DNA of 64,000 nucleotides from an uncultured Oscillospiraceae bacterium (lineage in GTDB: Bacteria; Bacillota; Clostridia; Oscillospirales; Oscillospiraceae): assembly GCA_944387065.1 (NCBI GenBank), contig CALXDM010000001.1:1-64000 (forward strand), given 5' to 3'. Numbering within the stretch: the first letter of the stretch is position 1; each line of letters begins with the position of its first letter. Both the position numbers and the translations under genes were made by a program. The notes under the pieces are model-generated. The model was not told where the DNA came from. It was given only the letters and a program-made list of their open reading frames with translations, and did no database searches. Positions 43,150 through 52,459 of this stretch are shown here, one piece after another.

Positions 43150-44628
43150 TTGGAAAATCACAAGCTGTATGAGGAGATCGCGCAGCGCACCCAGGGCGAC
43201 ATCTATCTTGGGGTGGTGGGGCCGGTCCGCACCGGGAAGTCCACCTTTATCAAACGGTTTATGGAGACGCTGGTCCTGCCCAAGATTGAGAACACCTATG
43301 TGCGGGACCGGGCCAGGGATGAGCTGCCCCAGAGCGGGTCGGGCCGGGTGGTGATGACCGCCGAGCCCAAATTTGTCCCCGAGGACGCGGTGGTCATGGC
43401 CATGGAGGACGGCAGCACCTTCTCCGTCCGGCTCATCGACTGCGTGGGCTACCTGGTGCCCAGCGCCATGGGCCAGTTTGACGGAGACCTGCCCCGCATG
43501 GTGACCACCCCCTGGTTTGACCATGAGATCCCCATGACCCAGGCCGCGGAGTTTGGCACCCGAAAGGTGATTGCCGACCACTCCACCATTGGCATCGTGA
43601 TCACGACGGACGGCACGGTGACTGACATCCCCCGGGAGGACTACCTGGAGGCGGAGGAGCGGGTGATCACCGAGCTGAAGGAGCTGGGCAAGCCCTTTGT
43701 GGTGCTGCTCAACTCCGCCCAGCCAGAGGGCGACCGGGCCCAGACCATCCAGGCAGACTTGGCCGAGCGGTATGACGTAACTTGCATGGCGGTCAACTGC
43801 CTGGCCCTGGACGAGGGCGGGGTGAGCGAGATCATCCGGGGGGTGCTTCACGAGTTTCCCATCAAGCAGATGGAACTGTTCCTGCCTGCCTGGGTGGATG
43901 TGCTGCCCTTCGACCACCCCATTAAGAGCAGCCTGTACGCCATGATCCGGGAGGAGACGGCGGGCTTGCAGCGCATCCGTGACGCGGAGCAGGCGGTGGC
44001 CGCCATGGGGGGCAGGGAGGAGGTCAGCCGCGCGCTGCTCAACCGCATGGACATGGGCAGCGGCGTGGTCACCGCCACCCTGGAGCTGCCCAGGAGCCTA
44101 TTCTATACCACAGTCTCCGAGCGCTGCGGGCTGAACATCGCCGACGACGGGGACTTGATCGACCAGCTGACCCAGCTGGCCGCCATGAAGAAGAACTATG
44201 AGAAGGTGGAAGGGGCGCTGGCCCAAGTGGAGCGCACCGGCTATGGCATCGTGATGCCGGATATCCAGGAGATGATCCTGGAGGAGCCGGAGATCGTCAA
44301 ACAGGGCGGGCGGTACGGGGTGCGCCTGCGGGCCTCCGCACCATCCATCCACATGATGCGGGCGGACATCAAAACGGAGCTATCCCCCATCATGGGCACC
44401 GAGAAGCAGTCGGAGGAGATGGTGGACTACCTGCTGCGGCAGTTCGAGGGGGACACTGGACGGATCTGGGACTCCAACATCTTCGGCCGCTCCTTCCACG
44501 AGCTGGTGGGGGAGGATCTGCAAAGCAAGCTCAAGCGGATGCCGGAGGACGCCCGGGAGAAACTGCGGGAGACGCTGGAGCGGATCATCAACGAGGGCTC
44601 CGGCGGGCTGATCTGCATCATTCTGTGA
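43150..44628 (+). CDS. spoIVA: Stage IV sporulation protein A (coat ATPase)
   Basis: This 492-residue protein is SpoIVA, the ATPase that polymerises into the basement layer of the spore coat. Walker A is GPVRTGKST at 24-32. A TRAFAC-type switch region follows (VRLIDCVGYLVP). The long middle and C-terminal domains are family-typical and the protein ends GSGGLICIIL, a hydrophobic tail needed for targeting in B. subtilis. The start is TTG 43150 with GAGGAGG 8 nt upstream. It has its own SigE-type promoter. Confidence 0.95.
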   Translation: MENHKLYEEIAQRTQGDIYLGVVGPVRTGKSTFIKRFMETLVLPKIENTYVRDRARDELPQSGSGRVVMTAEPKFVPEDAVVMAMEDGSTFSVRLIDCVGYLVPSAMGQFDGDLPRMVTTPWFDHEIPMTQAAEFGTRKVIADHSTIGIVITTDGTVTDIPREDYLEAEERVITELKELGKPFVVLLNSAQPEGDRAQTIQADLAERYDVTCMAVNCLALDEGGVSEIIRGVLHEFPIKQMELFLPAWVDVLPFDHPIKSSLYAMIREETAGLQRIRDAEQAVAAMGGREEVSRALLNRMDMGSGVVTATLELPRSLFYTTVSERCGLNIADDGDLIDQLTQLAAMKKNYEKVEGALAQVERTGYGIVMPDIQEMILEEPEIVKQGGRYGVRLRASAPSIHMMRADIKTELSPIMGTEKQSEEMVDYLLRQFEGDTGRIWDSNIFGRSFHELVGEDLQSKLKRMPEDAREKLRETLERIINEGSGGLICIIL

Positions 44629-44650
44629 GGGAATCCAAAGACCAGGCAAA

Positions 44651-44674
44651 GGCGCTTCGGGGGACCGGAGCGCC
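44651..44674. terminator. Hairpin between convergent spoIVA and crp-like genes
   Basis: GGCGCTTCGG and CCGGAGCGCC form a 10-bp stem (one T-G pair) with the loop GGGA. T-runs on either side are short, so it is a probable but not strong terminator. Confidence 0.55.
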
Positions 44675-44708
44675 TATTCGTCTGTGGGCACGATGGGCTG
44701 GCGATCCA

Positions 44709-45326
44709 TCACGCAAACGGCACCGGTTCCGCCATCTGCCGAAGCCGATCCGGGTCAAGCAGCCACAGGCTGCCATAGCCGGTGCGCACGATCCCCGCTC
44801 GGCTCCACTGGCGCAGCACCCGGCTTACCGTCACCCGGCTGGCCCCCACGGCCTGGCCGATCTCCTCGTGGGTGCAGGCCAGGCGGCTCTGATCAGCGGT
44901 GGGCTGCTCCAAGAGGAAGCGGGCGATGCGCTGTGGGGCGGGCAGGGAGGCGCTGCCCACCTGGCGGGAGAGACGCCCCACCGTCCGGGCCAGGTATTGC
45001 AGCATGGGCAGAGCCAGCTCAGGGTGCTTGAGCAGGGCCGCGTCCAGCTGCTGCCGGTCCACGGGCAGGATCAGGCATGGGCTCACGGCCATGGCGGAGG
45101 ACACCCGGGGGCAGCGGTCAAAAAAAGAGGCCTCTCCCATCAGGTCTCCGGCGTGGTGGACGGCCAGCACTCGCTCCTGGCCGGAATCCAGGCTGAGGAA
45201 ACTACGGGCCTCACCCTGCTGCAAGTAGTAGAAACAGGCGGGCGCCTCCCCCTGGAGATAGATCATCTGCCCCGGGGCATAGCGTTTTGGCCGTCGGCCG
45301 TCTCCCAGAAGGTCCCAGATGGGCAT
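44709..45326 (-). CDS. Crp/Fnr family transcription regulator
   Basis: This 205-residue regulator has an N-terminal cyclic-nucleotide-binding-like barrel (MIYLQGEAPACFYYLQQGEAR, then HHAGDLMGEASFF) and a C-terminal winged helix (CTHEEIGQAVGASRVTVSRVLRQW, given here as CTHEEIGQAVGAS plus RVTVSRVLRQW). There is no N-terminal Cys cluster, so it is not an oxygen-sensing Fnr. The ATG at 45326 was chosen because GGAGGTGAG lies just upstream; the GTG at 45335 falls inside that site. It is divergent from leuC. Confidence 0.9.
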   Translation of the reverse strand: MPIWDLLGDGRRPKRYAPGQMIYLQGEAPACFYYLQQGEARSFLSLDSGQERVLAVHHAGDLMGEASFFDRCPRVSSAMAVSPCLILPVDRQQLDAALLKHPELALPMLQYLARTVGRLSRQVGSASLPAPQRIARFLLEQPTADQSRLACTHEEIGQAVGASRVTVSRVLRQWSRAGIVRTGYGSLWLLDPDRLRQMAEPVPFA

Positions 45327-45354
45327 GGCCCTCACCTCCGCGATGGTTTTTTTA

Positions 45355-45384
45355 ATTGTATCATATTTTACATTCTTTTGGCAA
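45355..45384 (-). promoter_or_regulatory. Promoter of crp-like gene with overlapping inverted repeat
   Basis: On the minus strand TTGCCA (45379-45384), 18-nt spacer, TACAAT (45355-45360), with TG one base before the -10. The -35 overlaps TGGCA-N7-TGCCA (45379-45395), a possible operator shared with the divergent leuC gene. No clear leuC promoter was found. Confidence 0.7.
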
Positions 45385-45436
45385 GGTTTCTGCCATACTA
45401 AAGGGGTATCAAAACAGCAGGAAAGAGGGTTATTCC

Positions 45437-46696
45437 ATGGGCATGACCATGACGCAAAAAATCTTGGCCAGGTCCGCGGGCCTGGACCGGGTGGAGGCGG
45501 GCGCGCTGATCGAGGGTAGGCTGGATCTGGTGCTGGGCAACGACATCACCGCCCCGGTAGCCATCCGGGAGTTTGAGAAGGCGGGTTTGCATCAGGTGTT
45601 TGACCGGGAGCGGATCGCCATCGTGCTGGACCACTCCACCCCTTGCAAGGACATCAAGTCCGCCCAGCTGTGCGCCGTCTGCCGGGACTTTGCCAAGGCC
45701 CATCAGATCACCCACTTCTATGACGTGGGAGAGATGGGTGTGGAGCACGCGCTGCTGCCGGAAAAGGGACTGGCCGCCCCGGGTGAAGTGATCATCGGCG
45801 CGGACTCCCACACCTGTACATACGGTGCCCTGGGGGCTTTCTCCACCGGAGTTGGCTCCACCGACATGGCTGCGGGGATGGCCACTGGGCTGGCCTGGTT
45901 CCGGGTGCCCACCGCCATCCAGGTCAAGATGACCGGGGCGCTAGGCCCCTATGTGAGCGGCAAGGATCTGATCCTCCACCTGATCGGCAGGATCGGGGTG
46001 GACGGGGCGCTCTACCAGTCCCTGGAGTTTTGTGGGGACGGGATTGCCAGCCTGGAGATGGATGACCGGTTTACCATCTGCAACATGGCCATTGAGGCCG
46101 GGGCGAAAAACGGCATCTTCCCGGTGGACGAGCGGACGCTGGACTACCTGAAGGGCAGGGTGGAGCGTCCCTACACCCCGGTGGAGGCCGACCCAGACGC
46201 GGTCTATACCCAGGTGATCGAGATCGACCTGTCCAAGCTGCGCCCCACCGTGGCCCTGCCCCACCTGCCCTCCAACACCAGGACGGTGGACGAGGCGGCG
46301 GGCAAGCCCATCCAGCAGGTGGTTATCGGCTCGTGCACCAACGGCCGGCTGAAGGACCTGCGGGAGGCGGCAGCCATCCTCCGGGGCAAAAAGGTGGCTG
46401 ACGGGGTGCGGTGCATCGTCATCCCCGCCACCCAGCAGATCTATCTGGACGCCATGGCCGAGGGTCTGATCGCCGACTTTATCCAGGCGGGCGTGGCGGT
46501 CTCCACCCCCACCTGCGGTCCCTGTCTGGGTGGCCACATGGGGGTGCTCAGCGACAACGAGTGGGCCATCACCACCACCAATCGGAACTTTGTGGGGCGG
46601 ATGGGGCCCACCAGCTCCATGGTCATCCTGGCCAGCCCCGCCGTGGCAGCGGCCTCCGCCCTCACCGGCGTGGTGACCGATCCGGCCACGATTTGA
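45437..46696 (+). CDS. leuC: 3-isopropylmalate dehydratase large subunit
   Basis: This 419-residue aconitase-family protein isomerises isopropylmalate in leucine synthesis together with LeuD. Iron-sulfur ligands are in [13 protein letters not shown] and [32 protein letters not shown] is also typical. It is the short bacterial/archaeal type (about 420 residues). Three in-frame ATGs begin the protein; 45437 has the best spacing to GAGGG. Confidence 0.96.
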   Translation: MGMTMTQKILARSAGLDRVEAGALIEGRLDLVLGNDITAPVAIREFEKAGLHQVFDRERIAIVLDHSTPCKDIKSAQLCAVCRDFAKAHQITHFYDVGEMGVEHALLPEKGLAAPGEVIIGADSHTCTYGALGAFSTGVGSTDMAAGMATGLAWFRVPTAIQVKMTGALGPYVSGKDLILHLIGRIGVDGALYQSLEFCGDGIASLEMDDRFTICNMAIEAGAKNGIFPVDERTLDYLKGRVERPYTPVEADPDAVYTQVIEIDLSKLRPTVALPHLPSNTRTVDEAAGKPIQQVVIGSCTNGRLKDLREAAAILRGKKVADGVRCIVIPATQQIYLDAMAEGLIADFIQAGVAVSTPTCGPCLGGHMGVLSDNEWAITTTNRNFVGRMGPTSSMVILASPAVAAASALTGVVTDPATI

Positions 46697-46711
46697 GGGA
46701 GGTGCAGCGCA

Positions 46712-47197
46712 ATGAAAGTTTATAAATACGGCGACAATGTGGACACCGACGTCATCATCCCGGCCCGGTACCTGAATGCGCCTGATGAAAAATCCCTGGC
46801 CGCGCACTGCATGGAGGACATCGACGCCTCCTTTGCCCCGTCAGTGGAAGCGGGGGACATTGTGGTGGGAGGAAACAACTTCGGCTGCGGCTCCTCCCGG
46901 GAGCACGCGCCGCTGGCCCTGAAGGCCTGCGGGGTAAAGTGCGTCATCGCCAAGAGCTTTGCCCGCATCTTCTACCGCAACGCCATCAACATTGGCTTTC
47001 CCATCCTGGAGTGCCCGGAGGCGGTGGAGGGAATCTCGGCAGGGGATCAGGTGACGGTGGACTTTCAGACCGGAGAGATCGTAAACCAGAGCACCGGCAA
47101 GCGCTTTCAGTCCGCTCCATTCCCCGCGTTTGTCAACGGCATCATCTCCAGCGGCGGTCTGCTGGCCTCGCTGAAAGCCCGGGGGGTGGCCAAATGA
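46712..47197 (+). CDS. leuD: 3-isopropylmalate dehydratase small subunit
   Basis: This 161-residue subunit completes the isomerase. It has [14 protein letters not shown] at the start, and [20 protein letters not shown], the swivel-domain substrate loop. It lies 15 nt after leuC and overlaps leuB by 4 nt. The length fits the short type that pairs with the leuC form found here. Confidence 0.96.
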   Translation: MKVYKYGDNVDTDVIIPARYLNAPDEKSLAAHCMEDIDASFAPSVEAGDIVVGGNNFGCGSSREHAPLALKACGVKCVIAKSFARIFYRNAINIGFPILECPEAVEGISAGDQVTVDFQTGEIVNQSTGKRFQSAPFPAFVNGIISSGGLLASLKARGVAK

Positions 47198-48279
47198 ACT
47201 TCCAGATCGCGCTGATCCGGGGGGACGGCATCGGACCGGAAATTGTGGGGCAGGCTGTCTCCGTCATCAACCGGGTGGGGGAGCGGTTTGGCCACAGCGT
47301 TGCGTATGTGGACGTGCTGCTGGGTGGGTGTGCCACCGACGCGGTGGGGAAGAGCTATCCAGACGGCACGGCGGAGCTATGTAAGAGCTGTGACGCGGTG
47401 CTGCTGGGAGCTGTGGGCGGTCCCAAATGGGGCAGCGACAAGCCTGCCGAGCAGCGTCCGGAGACCGCCCTGCTGTCCATCCGCCGGGACCTGGGGCTGT
47501 ATGCCAACCTGCGCCCCGCCGTCCTGCGTCCCGCCCTGGCCGACGCCAGCCCCCTGAAGGGGGAGATCGCGGGCCGGGGCATCGACCTGCTGATGGTGCG
47601 GGAGCTCACCGGGGGCATCTACTTTGGCAAGCGGGAGCGGTATGACACGGAGGATCGTGGGGTGGAGTGCGCCGACCGGATGGCCTACTCTGAGCGGGAG
47701 ATCGAGCGCATTGGCCGCCGGGCCTTTGAGATGGCCCGTCTGCGCCGGAAAAAGGTATCCAGTGTGGACAAGGCCAACGTGCTGGAAACCAGCCGTCTGT
47801 GGCGGGAGGTAATGCACCGCTTGGCCCAAGAATATCCCGATGTGGCCTATGAGGATGTGCTGGTGGACAACTGCGCCATGCAGCTGGTTCGGGACCCGAG
47901 CCAGTTTGACGTGGTGGTGACCGAGAATATGTTTGGCGACATCCTCTCCGACGAGGCGTCTATGCTCACCGGCTCCATCGGCCTGCTGCCCTCCGCCTCC
48001 ATGGGGAACGGAGCGCCCGCCCTGTATGAGCCCATCCACGGCTCCGCTCCGGACATCGCCGGTCAGGACAAAGCCAATCCCATCGCCACCATCCTGTCCG
48101 CGGCCATGATGTTCCGCTATTCCTTCCACCTGGCTGCGGAGGCGGAGGCCATCGAAAGGGCGGTGGACCAGGCCCTGGCCGACGGCTTCCGGACGCCGGA
48201 CATCGCCCGGCCCGGGGAGCAAGTCGTGGGCACCCGGCAGATGGGCCAGGCCATTCTGGACCGAATCGACCAACCTTGA
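47194..48279 (+). CDS. leuB: 3-isopropylmalate dehydrogenase
   Basis: This 361-residue NAD enzyme carries out the oxidative decarboxylation step of leucine synthesis. Signs are [29 protein letters not shown], the catalytic Lys/Asp regions ([25 protein letters not shown]) and [23 protein letters not shown] (given as [12 protein letters not shown] and [11 protein letters not shown]). It completes the leuC-leuD-leuB operon; leuA is not in this window. Confidence 0.96.
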   Translation: MNFQIALIRGDGIGPEIVGQAVSVINRVGERFGHSVAYVDVLLGGCATDAVGKSYPDGTAELCKSCDAVLLGAVGGPKWGSDKPAEQRPETALLSIRRDLGLYANLRPAVLRPALADASPLKGEIAGRGIDLLMVRELTGGIYFGKRERYDTEDRGVECADRMAYSEREIERIGRRAFEMARLRRKKVSSVDKANVLETSRLWREVMHRLAQEYPDVAYEDVLVDNCAMQLVRDPSQFDVVVTENMFGDILSDEASMLTGSIGLLPSASMGNGAPALYEPIHGSAPDIAGQDKANPIATILSAAMMFRYSFHLAAEAEAIERAVDQALADGFRTPDIARPGEQVVGTRQMGQAILDRIDQP

Positions 48280-48296
48280 GATCAGACTTCCTTTGC

Positions 48297-48325
48297 AGAG
48301 CCGCGCCCAAATCGGGCGCGGCTCT
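48297..48325 (+). terminator. Terminator after leuB
   Basis: AGAGCCGCGCCC and GGGCGCGGCTCT form a perfect 12-bp stem with loop AAATC. The T-run after it is short (ATTCC). Confidence 0.7.
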
Positions 48326-48348
48326 ATTCCTGCGGATGGGCCAAGGGG

Positions 48349-48377
48349 ATGACAGATGGCTGTAATTTGTGTATAAT
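48349..48377 (+). promoter_or_regulatory. Sigma-A promoter of coaX-like gene
   Basis: ATGACA (48349-48354), 17-nt spacer, perfect TATAAT (48372-48377). Confidence 0.8.
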
Positions 48378-48421
48378 GGAACCAACCCTTTGTTGGGAAT
48401 TTCCTTGGAGGTGCCGCTGCT

Positions 48422-49207
48422 ATGATCCTGGCCGTTGACATTGGCAATACCCGGACAACCCTTGCCCTGTTCACCCTGGAGGGTCGGCCCGTCTTTCTCT
48501 CCGAGCTGGAGACGGACCGGAGGATGACCCGGGATCAATGTGCCATCCGCATCCTGGGGGTGTTCCAGCTCTACCAGGCCAGGGTGGAGCAGGTAAGCGG
48601 GGCCATCCTATCCAGCGTGGTCCCGCCGGCCACCCAGCCCTATGCCCAGGCCATCCGCCGCCTGACGGGGCAGCTGCCCCTGCTGGTGGGGCCGGGGCTG
48701 AAGACGGGGCTGAACATCCGGGCGGACGTGCACAACGAGCTAGGCAGCGATATGGTGGCGTCGGCGGTGGCGGCGGTGGAGCGCTATCCCATGCCGGCCA
48801 TTGTGATCAACTCCCACACGGCGGTCTCCTTCTCCTATGTCAGCCAGTCGGCCTTTGAGGGATGCTCCATCATGCCCGGCATGGGCATCGCGTTGGAGGC
48901 CCTGTCCCAGAACGGGGCTCAGCTGCCCCAGATCTCCATGGGCAGGGTGGACAGCCCCCTGGGGCGCAACACCGTGGACGCCATGCGGGCGGGCATCGTC
49001 TACGGGTACGCCGGAGCCTTTGACCGCCTGATCTTCACGATGGAGCAGGCCGCTGGGGCCCCTGCCGCCACGGTGGTGGCCACGGGGGAACACCTCCCGG
49101 AGATCTTCCGCCACTGCCAGCGGGAGATCACCTATGACCACGACCTGCTGGTCCATGGCCTGTACCTGCTCTACCGAAAGAACGCCCCCAAGGGGCGGAT
49201 CCGGTAG
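48422..49207 (+). CDS. coaX: Type III pantothenate kinase-like protein, altered active site
   Basis: This 261-residue protein has the CoaX fold. The N-terminal phosphate loop is intact (AVDIGNTRTTLALF). PGLKTGLNIRADVHNELGSDMV and IMPGMGIALEALSQNGAQLP also fit. The normally conserved DxGTATTxD segment is changed: here it reads INSHTAVSFSYVS from I129, with N130 in place of the catalytic aspartate. This may be an inactive or re-purposed paralogue; a functional CoaX could be encoded elsewhere. It is monocistronic, with its own promoter and terminator. Confidence 0.82.
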   Translation: MILAVDIGNTRTTLALFTLEGRPVFLSELETDRRMTRDQCAIRILGVFQLYQARVEQVSGAILSSVVPPATQPYAQAIRRLTGQLPLLVGPGLKTGLNIRADVHNELGSDMVASAVAAVERYPMPAIVINSHTAVSFSYVSQSAFEGCSIMPGMGIALEALSQNGAQLPQISMGRVDSPLGRNTVDAMRAGIVYGYAGAFDRLIFTMEQAAGAPAATVVATGEHLPEIFRHCQREITYDHDLLVHGLYLLYRKNAPKGRIR

Positions 49208-49231
49208 TCTGCTCGACCGACCTGACCCTGG

Positions 49232-49261
49232 CCCTGCCGCCCCTTGGACGGCGGGGGTTTT
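49232..49261 (+). terminator. Terminator after coaX-like gene
   Basis: CCCTGCCG and CGGCGGGG form an 8-bp stem (one T-G pair) with a 9-nt loop, followed by G and TTTT. Confidence 0.65.
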
Positions 49262-49314
49262 GCAATACAAGGGCAAAAAAACTGCAAAACCCTTTCGATT
49301 GAAACGGAAAAAGC

Positions 49315-49343
49315 TTGCAATCCTGCAAGTCAGGGCATATAAT
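49315..49343 (+). promoter_or_regulatory. Sigma-A promoter of the aminotransferase gene
   Basis: TTGCAA (49315-49320), 17-nt spacer, perfect TATAAT (49338-49343). TGCAA occurs several times nearby. Confidence 0.8.
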
Positions 49344-49374
49344 ATGCAAGGAAATCTGATTTGGAGGGATTGCT

Positions 49375-50574
49375 TTGAAAGAGCTTTCACAGTTGGCGGG
49401 TCAGGTGCAAGCGTCCACCACCATGGCCATTGACGCGCTGGCCAAGCAGATGAAGGCGGACGGCGTGGATGTGATCGGGTTCGGGGCGGGGGAGCCGGAC
49501 TTCAACACCCCTGATCACATCAAGGCTGCCGCCGCCCAGGCCATTGCCGATAACCTCACCCGATACACCCCCGCCTCGGGCACGCCCGCTCTGAAGCAGG
49601 CGGTGTGCGACCGGATGCGGGCCGACTGCGGCGTGGACTATCAACCCTCCCAGGTGGTGGTCACCAGCGGGGCCAAGCACTGCGTCTATATCGCCCTGCG
49701 GGCCCTGGTCAACCCTGGGGACGAGGTGATTTTGCCCGCCCCCTACTGGGTGAGCTACCTGGAGCTGATCAAGATGGTGGGCGGCGTCCCGGTGATCGTC
49801 ACGGCGGAGGAGTCGGCCGGCTTTAAGGTGACCGCCGGGCAGATCCGCCAGGCCATCACCCCGCGCACCAAGGCGCTGATCCTCAACAACCCCTCCAACC
49901 CCACCGGTATGGTATATGGCAGGGAAGAGCTGCAAGGGATTGCCCAGGCCTGCGCCGAGCAGGACGTGTACCTCATCTCCGACGAGATCTATTACAGCCT
50001 GCTCTATGACGGAGTGGGGTTTACCAGCGTGGCCACCTTGGGGGAGCAGGTCAAGCAGCGCACCATCCTCATCAACGGCGTGTCCAAGGCCTACGCCATG
50101 ACCGGCTGGCGCATTGGGTATGCCCTGGCCGAGGAAGGTGTTGCCAAGGTGATGGCCAATTACCTCAGCCACTCCACCGGTTCGCCCTGTTCCATTTCCC
50201 AGGCTGCCGCGGTAGCTGCCCTTAACGGGCCCCAGGATGGGGTGGAGGAGATGCGCCGGGCTTTTGAGCAGCGCCGGGACTACCTGGTGGAGCGCATGAA
50301 CCGGATCGAAGGGGTGAGCTGCCTGAAGCCGGAGGGAGCCTTTTACGCCATGATGAATGTGGAGGGGCTGCTGGGCCGCACCATCTGCGGAGAGCGCATC
50401 CAGACCAGCGACGACTTCTGCTCCGCCTTCCTGAAGCACGGCCTGGTGGCCACGGTGCCATGCAGCGGCTTTGGCGCGCCCGGCTTTGTGCGCTGGTCTT
50501 ACGCCACGTCTATGGAAAATATCCAGAAGGGTCTGGACCGGTTGGAGCAATTCCTGGCTCAGGCAGAGAAGTGA
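49375..50574 (+). CDS. Class I/II aminotransferase, aspartate type
   Basis: This 399-residue PLP aminotransferase resembles B. subtilis AspB. The PLP lysine lies in INGVSKAYAMTGWRIGYALA. IGFGAGEPDFNTPDHIK, NNPSNPTGMVY and SDEIYYSLLYDG are also typical. It likely makes aspartate from oxaloacetate and glutamate, though such enzymes are often broad. The start is TTG 49375, ten bases after GGAGGG. It has its own strong promoter. Confidence 0.92.
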   Translation: MKELSQLAGQVQASTTMAIDALAKQMKADGVDVIGFGAGEPDFNTPDHIKAAAAQAIADNLTRYTPASGTPALKQAVCDRMRADCGVDYQPSQVVVTSGAKHCVYIALRALVNPGDEVILPAPYWVSYLELIKMVGGVPVIVTAEESAGFKVTAGQIRQAITPRTKALILNNPSNPTGMVYGREELQGIAQACAEQDVYLISDEIYYSLLYDGVGFTSVATLGEQVKQRTILINGVSKAYAMTGWRIGYALAEEGVAKVMANYLSHSTGSPCSISQAAAVAALNGPQDGVEEMRRAFEQRRDYLVERMNRIEGVSCLKPEGAFYAMMNVEGLLGRTICGERIQTSDDFCSAFLKHGLVATVPCSGFGAPGFVRWSYATSMENIQKGLDRLEQFLAQAEK

Positions 50575-50594
50575 GGGGAATTTTCAAGTTTCTC

Positions 50595-50623
50595 TTGCAA
50601 AATGAGGTCGCTTTGGGTATACT
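50595..50623 (+). promoter_or_regulatory. Sigma-A promoter of DUF1858 gene
   Basis: TTGCAA (50595-50600), 17-nt spacer, TATACT (50618-50623). Confidence 0.8.
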
Positions 50624-50659
50624 GAGGGTGTAATCCACATAGCAAGGAGGTCGAGCCCA

Positions 50660-50857
50660 ATGGCTCAGATTACCAAAGATACCGTGATTGGCGACATTCT
50701 CGACATCGCGCCTGATACCGCGCCCATCTTCATGTCCATCGGTATGCACTGCCTGGGTTGCCCCGCCTCCCGGGGGGAGACGGTGGAGCAGGCCTGCATG
50801 GTGCATGGGATTGAAGTGGAGGAGCTGCTGGAGCGACTGAACGCCACCATGGGTTAA
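50660..50857 (+). CDS. DUF1858 domain protein
   Basis: This 65-residue protein is a stand-alone DUF1858 domain, related to the N-terminal domain of ScdA-type iron-sulfur repair proteins. It has ITKDTVIGDILDIAP and the CxxC pair in IGMHCLGCPASRGE, the family signature. It may bind iron or take part in Fe-S handling; no partner is adjacent. A strong promoter, AAGGAGG site and terminator indicate high, independent expression. Confidence 0.9.
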   Translation: MAQITKDTVIGDILDIAPDTAPIFMSIGMHCLGCPASRGETVEQACMVHGIEVEELLERLNATMG

Positions 50858-50870
50858 ATCGGAACGATAA

Positions 50871-50899
50871 GGAAAAGAGCGGGCGACCCGCTCTTTTCC
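50871..50899 (+). terminator. Terminator after DUF1858 gene
   Basis: GGAAAAGAGCGGG, loop CGA, CCCGCTCTTTTCC: a perfect 13-bp stem with an internal T-run and TTT after. Confidence 0.85.
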
Positions 50900-50931
50900 T
50901 TTCTCTGGGCTTTGAAAGGGTTGGAAAGGGC

Positions 50932-51603
50932 ATGGAACTGACACCGAGGCTGCGGGCGGTGGCCGACCAGGTCCCCCAGGGGTCCCGGCTGGCCGATGTG
51001 GGCACGGATCACGGCTATCTGCCGGTGTGGCTGATCCTGCGGGGAATGCTATCTGGGGCCATCGCGGCGGACCTGCGGTCTGGGCCGCTGGAGCGGGCCA
51101 GGCAGACTGCCCGGCAGCATGGGGTGGAGGAGCGCATCAGCTTCCGGCAATGCGACGGGCTGTCCGCCATCGGCGGCAATGAGGTGGACGCTGTGGCCCT
51201 GGCGGGCATGGGTGGGGACACGATTGCCTCCATCCTGGCCGCCGCCCCGTGGACCCGGGGCAAGACGCTGCTACTCCAGCCCATGACGGGCTTTCCCAGC
51301 CTGCGGCATTTCCTGCAAAGCCACGGCTACTGTATCTTGGACGAACGCATCGCCCGGGAGGGGGGGCGCCTGTACACCATCTGGAGGGCGACCGGTGGAC
51401 AGATGGATCCCCTGAGTCGGGCGGAGCTCTGGGTGGGCCAGCAGAGGGAGGACCCACTGCGGGGGGCCTATCTGGATCGGATGGCCGGAAAGGTGGAACG
51501 GGCCCTGGCCGGCCGCCTGGCCTCCCGGAACCGGGAGGAAGGGGAGATCCAGGCCCTGTGGGAAGCGCTGGAAGGGATCCGGCACATGCGGAAGGAGTTG
51601 TGA
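50932..51603 (+). CDS. trmK: tRNA (adenine22-N1)-methyltransferase TrmK
   Basis: This 223-residue SAM enzyme methylates A22 of tRNA. Features are LTPRLRAVADQVPQGSRLADVGTDHGYLP (given as LTPRLRAVADQV and LADVGTDHGYLPVWL), VALAGMGGDTIASIL and LLQPMTGFPSLRHFL. A Nif3 family gene follows after 4 nt; the trmK-nif3 pairing is conserved in Firmicutes. Confidence 0.94.
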   Translation: MELTPRLRAVADQVPQGSRLADVGTDHGYLPVWLILRGMLSGAIAADLRSGPLERARQTARQHGVEERISFRQCDGLSAIGGNEVDAVALAGMGGDTIASILAAAPWTRGKTLLLQPMTGFPSLRHFLQSHGYCILDERIAREGGRLYTIWRATGGQMDPLSRAELWVGQQREDPLRGAYLDRMAGKVERALAGRLASRNREEGEIQALWEALEGIRHMRKEL

Positions 51604-51607
51604 GACC

Positions 51608-52402
51608 ATGGCCGTCACCGTGGGGAATGTCTATGATTTTTTGCAGGAGAAGGCCCCTGTTGCGCTGCAAATGGACTTTGACAACGCCGGCTTTCTGGTA
51701 GGCCGGGCGGGACAGAGCGTCCACCAGGTGCTGGTGGCCCTGGACGTCACCCAGCCCGTGATTCGGGAGGCTAAGGAGCGCGGGGCCCAGCTGATCGTGT
51801 CCCACCACCCGGTGATCTGGGGTGGGGCCAAGTCGGTGACCGATCAGACTTTGACCGGGAGAAGGCTCCTGGAACTCATCGAAAACCGGATCAGCGTCAT
51901 CTGCGCCCACACCAACCTGGACGCCGTATCTGGCGGGGTCAACGACGCGCTGGCGCTGCGCCTGGGCCTGAGCGAGATTGGGCAGCTGCACCAGGACGGT
52001 GTGGACGGACAGGGCAGGGCCTATGGCATCGGCCGGACCGGGCTGGTGCCCAAACAGAACCTGTATGATTTTGCCCAGGCGGTGAAGGAGCTGCTGGGCG
52101 CCCGGGGCGTCCGCCTGGTGGATGGTGGCAAACCGGTGCGGCGGGTGGCTGTTGGGGGCGGCGCCTGTGGTGGGATGCTGGCCGACGCCATCGCCGCCGG
52201 CTGTGACACCTTCGTCACTGCGGACGTAAAGTACGACAGCTTCTTAGACGCCAAGGCACTTGGTCTCAACCTGATCGACGCGGGCCATTTCCCTACCGAG
52301 CAGGTGGTCTGCCCCGTGCTGCGGGACTGGATCGCCCAGCGCTTTCCCCAGCTGTCTGTGGAGGTCTCCAAACGTCATCAGGAGGTCTTTTCCTATCTCT
52401 GA
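51608..52402 (+). CDS. Nif3-like dinuclear metal-centre protein
   Basis: This 264-residue protein has the Nif3/YqfO fold of ring-shaped hexamers with a two-metal site. Metal ligands appear in LIVSHHPVIWGG, CAHTNLDAVSGGVND and IDAGHFPTEQVV. It is the short form without the inserted PII-like domain of YqfO. Some relatives act as GTP cyclohydrolase-like enzymes, but the job of the family is not settled. Confidence 0.93.
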   Translation: MAVTVGNVYDFLQEKAPVALQMDFDNAGFLVGRAGQSVHQVLVALDVTQPVIREAKERGAQLIVSHHPVIWGGAKSVTDQTLTGRRLLELIENRISVICAHTNLDAVSGGVNDALALRLGLSEIGQLHQDGVDGQGRAYGIGRTGLVPKQNLYDFAQAVKELLGARGVRLVDGGKPVRRVAVGGGACGGMLADAIAAGCDTFVTADVKYDSFLDAKALGLNLIDAGHFPTEQVVCPVLRDWIAQRFPQLSVEVSKRHQEVFSYL

Positions 52403-52459
52403 GCCAGGCGCATGAACCCCTCTGGCCCCTCATAGGATGTGGGGAAGGGGGGAAGGGGT

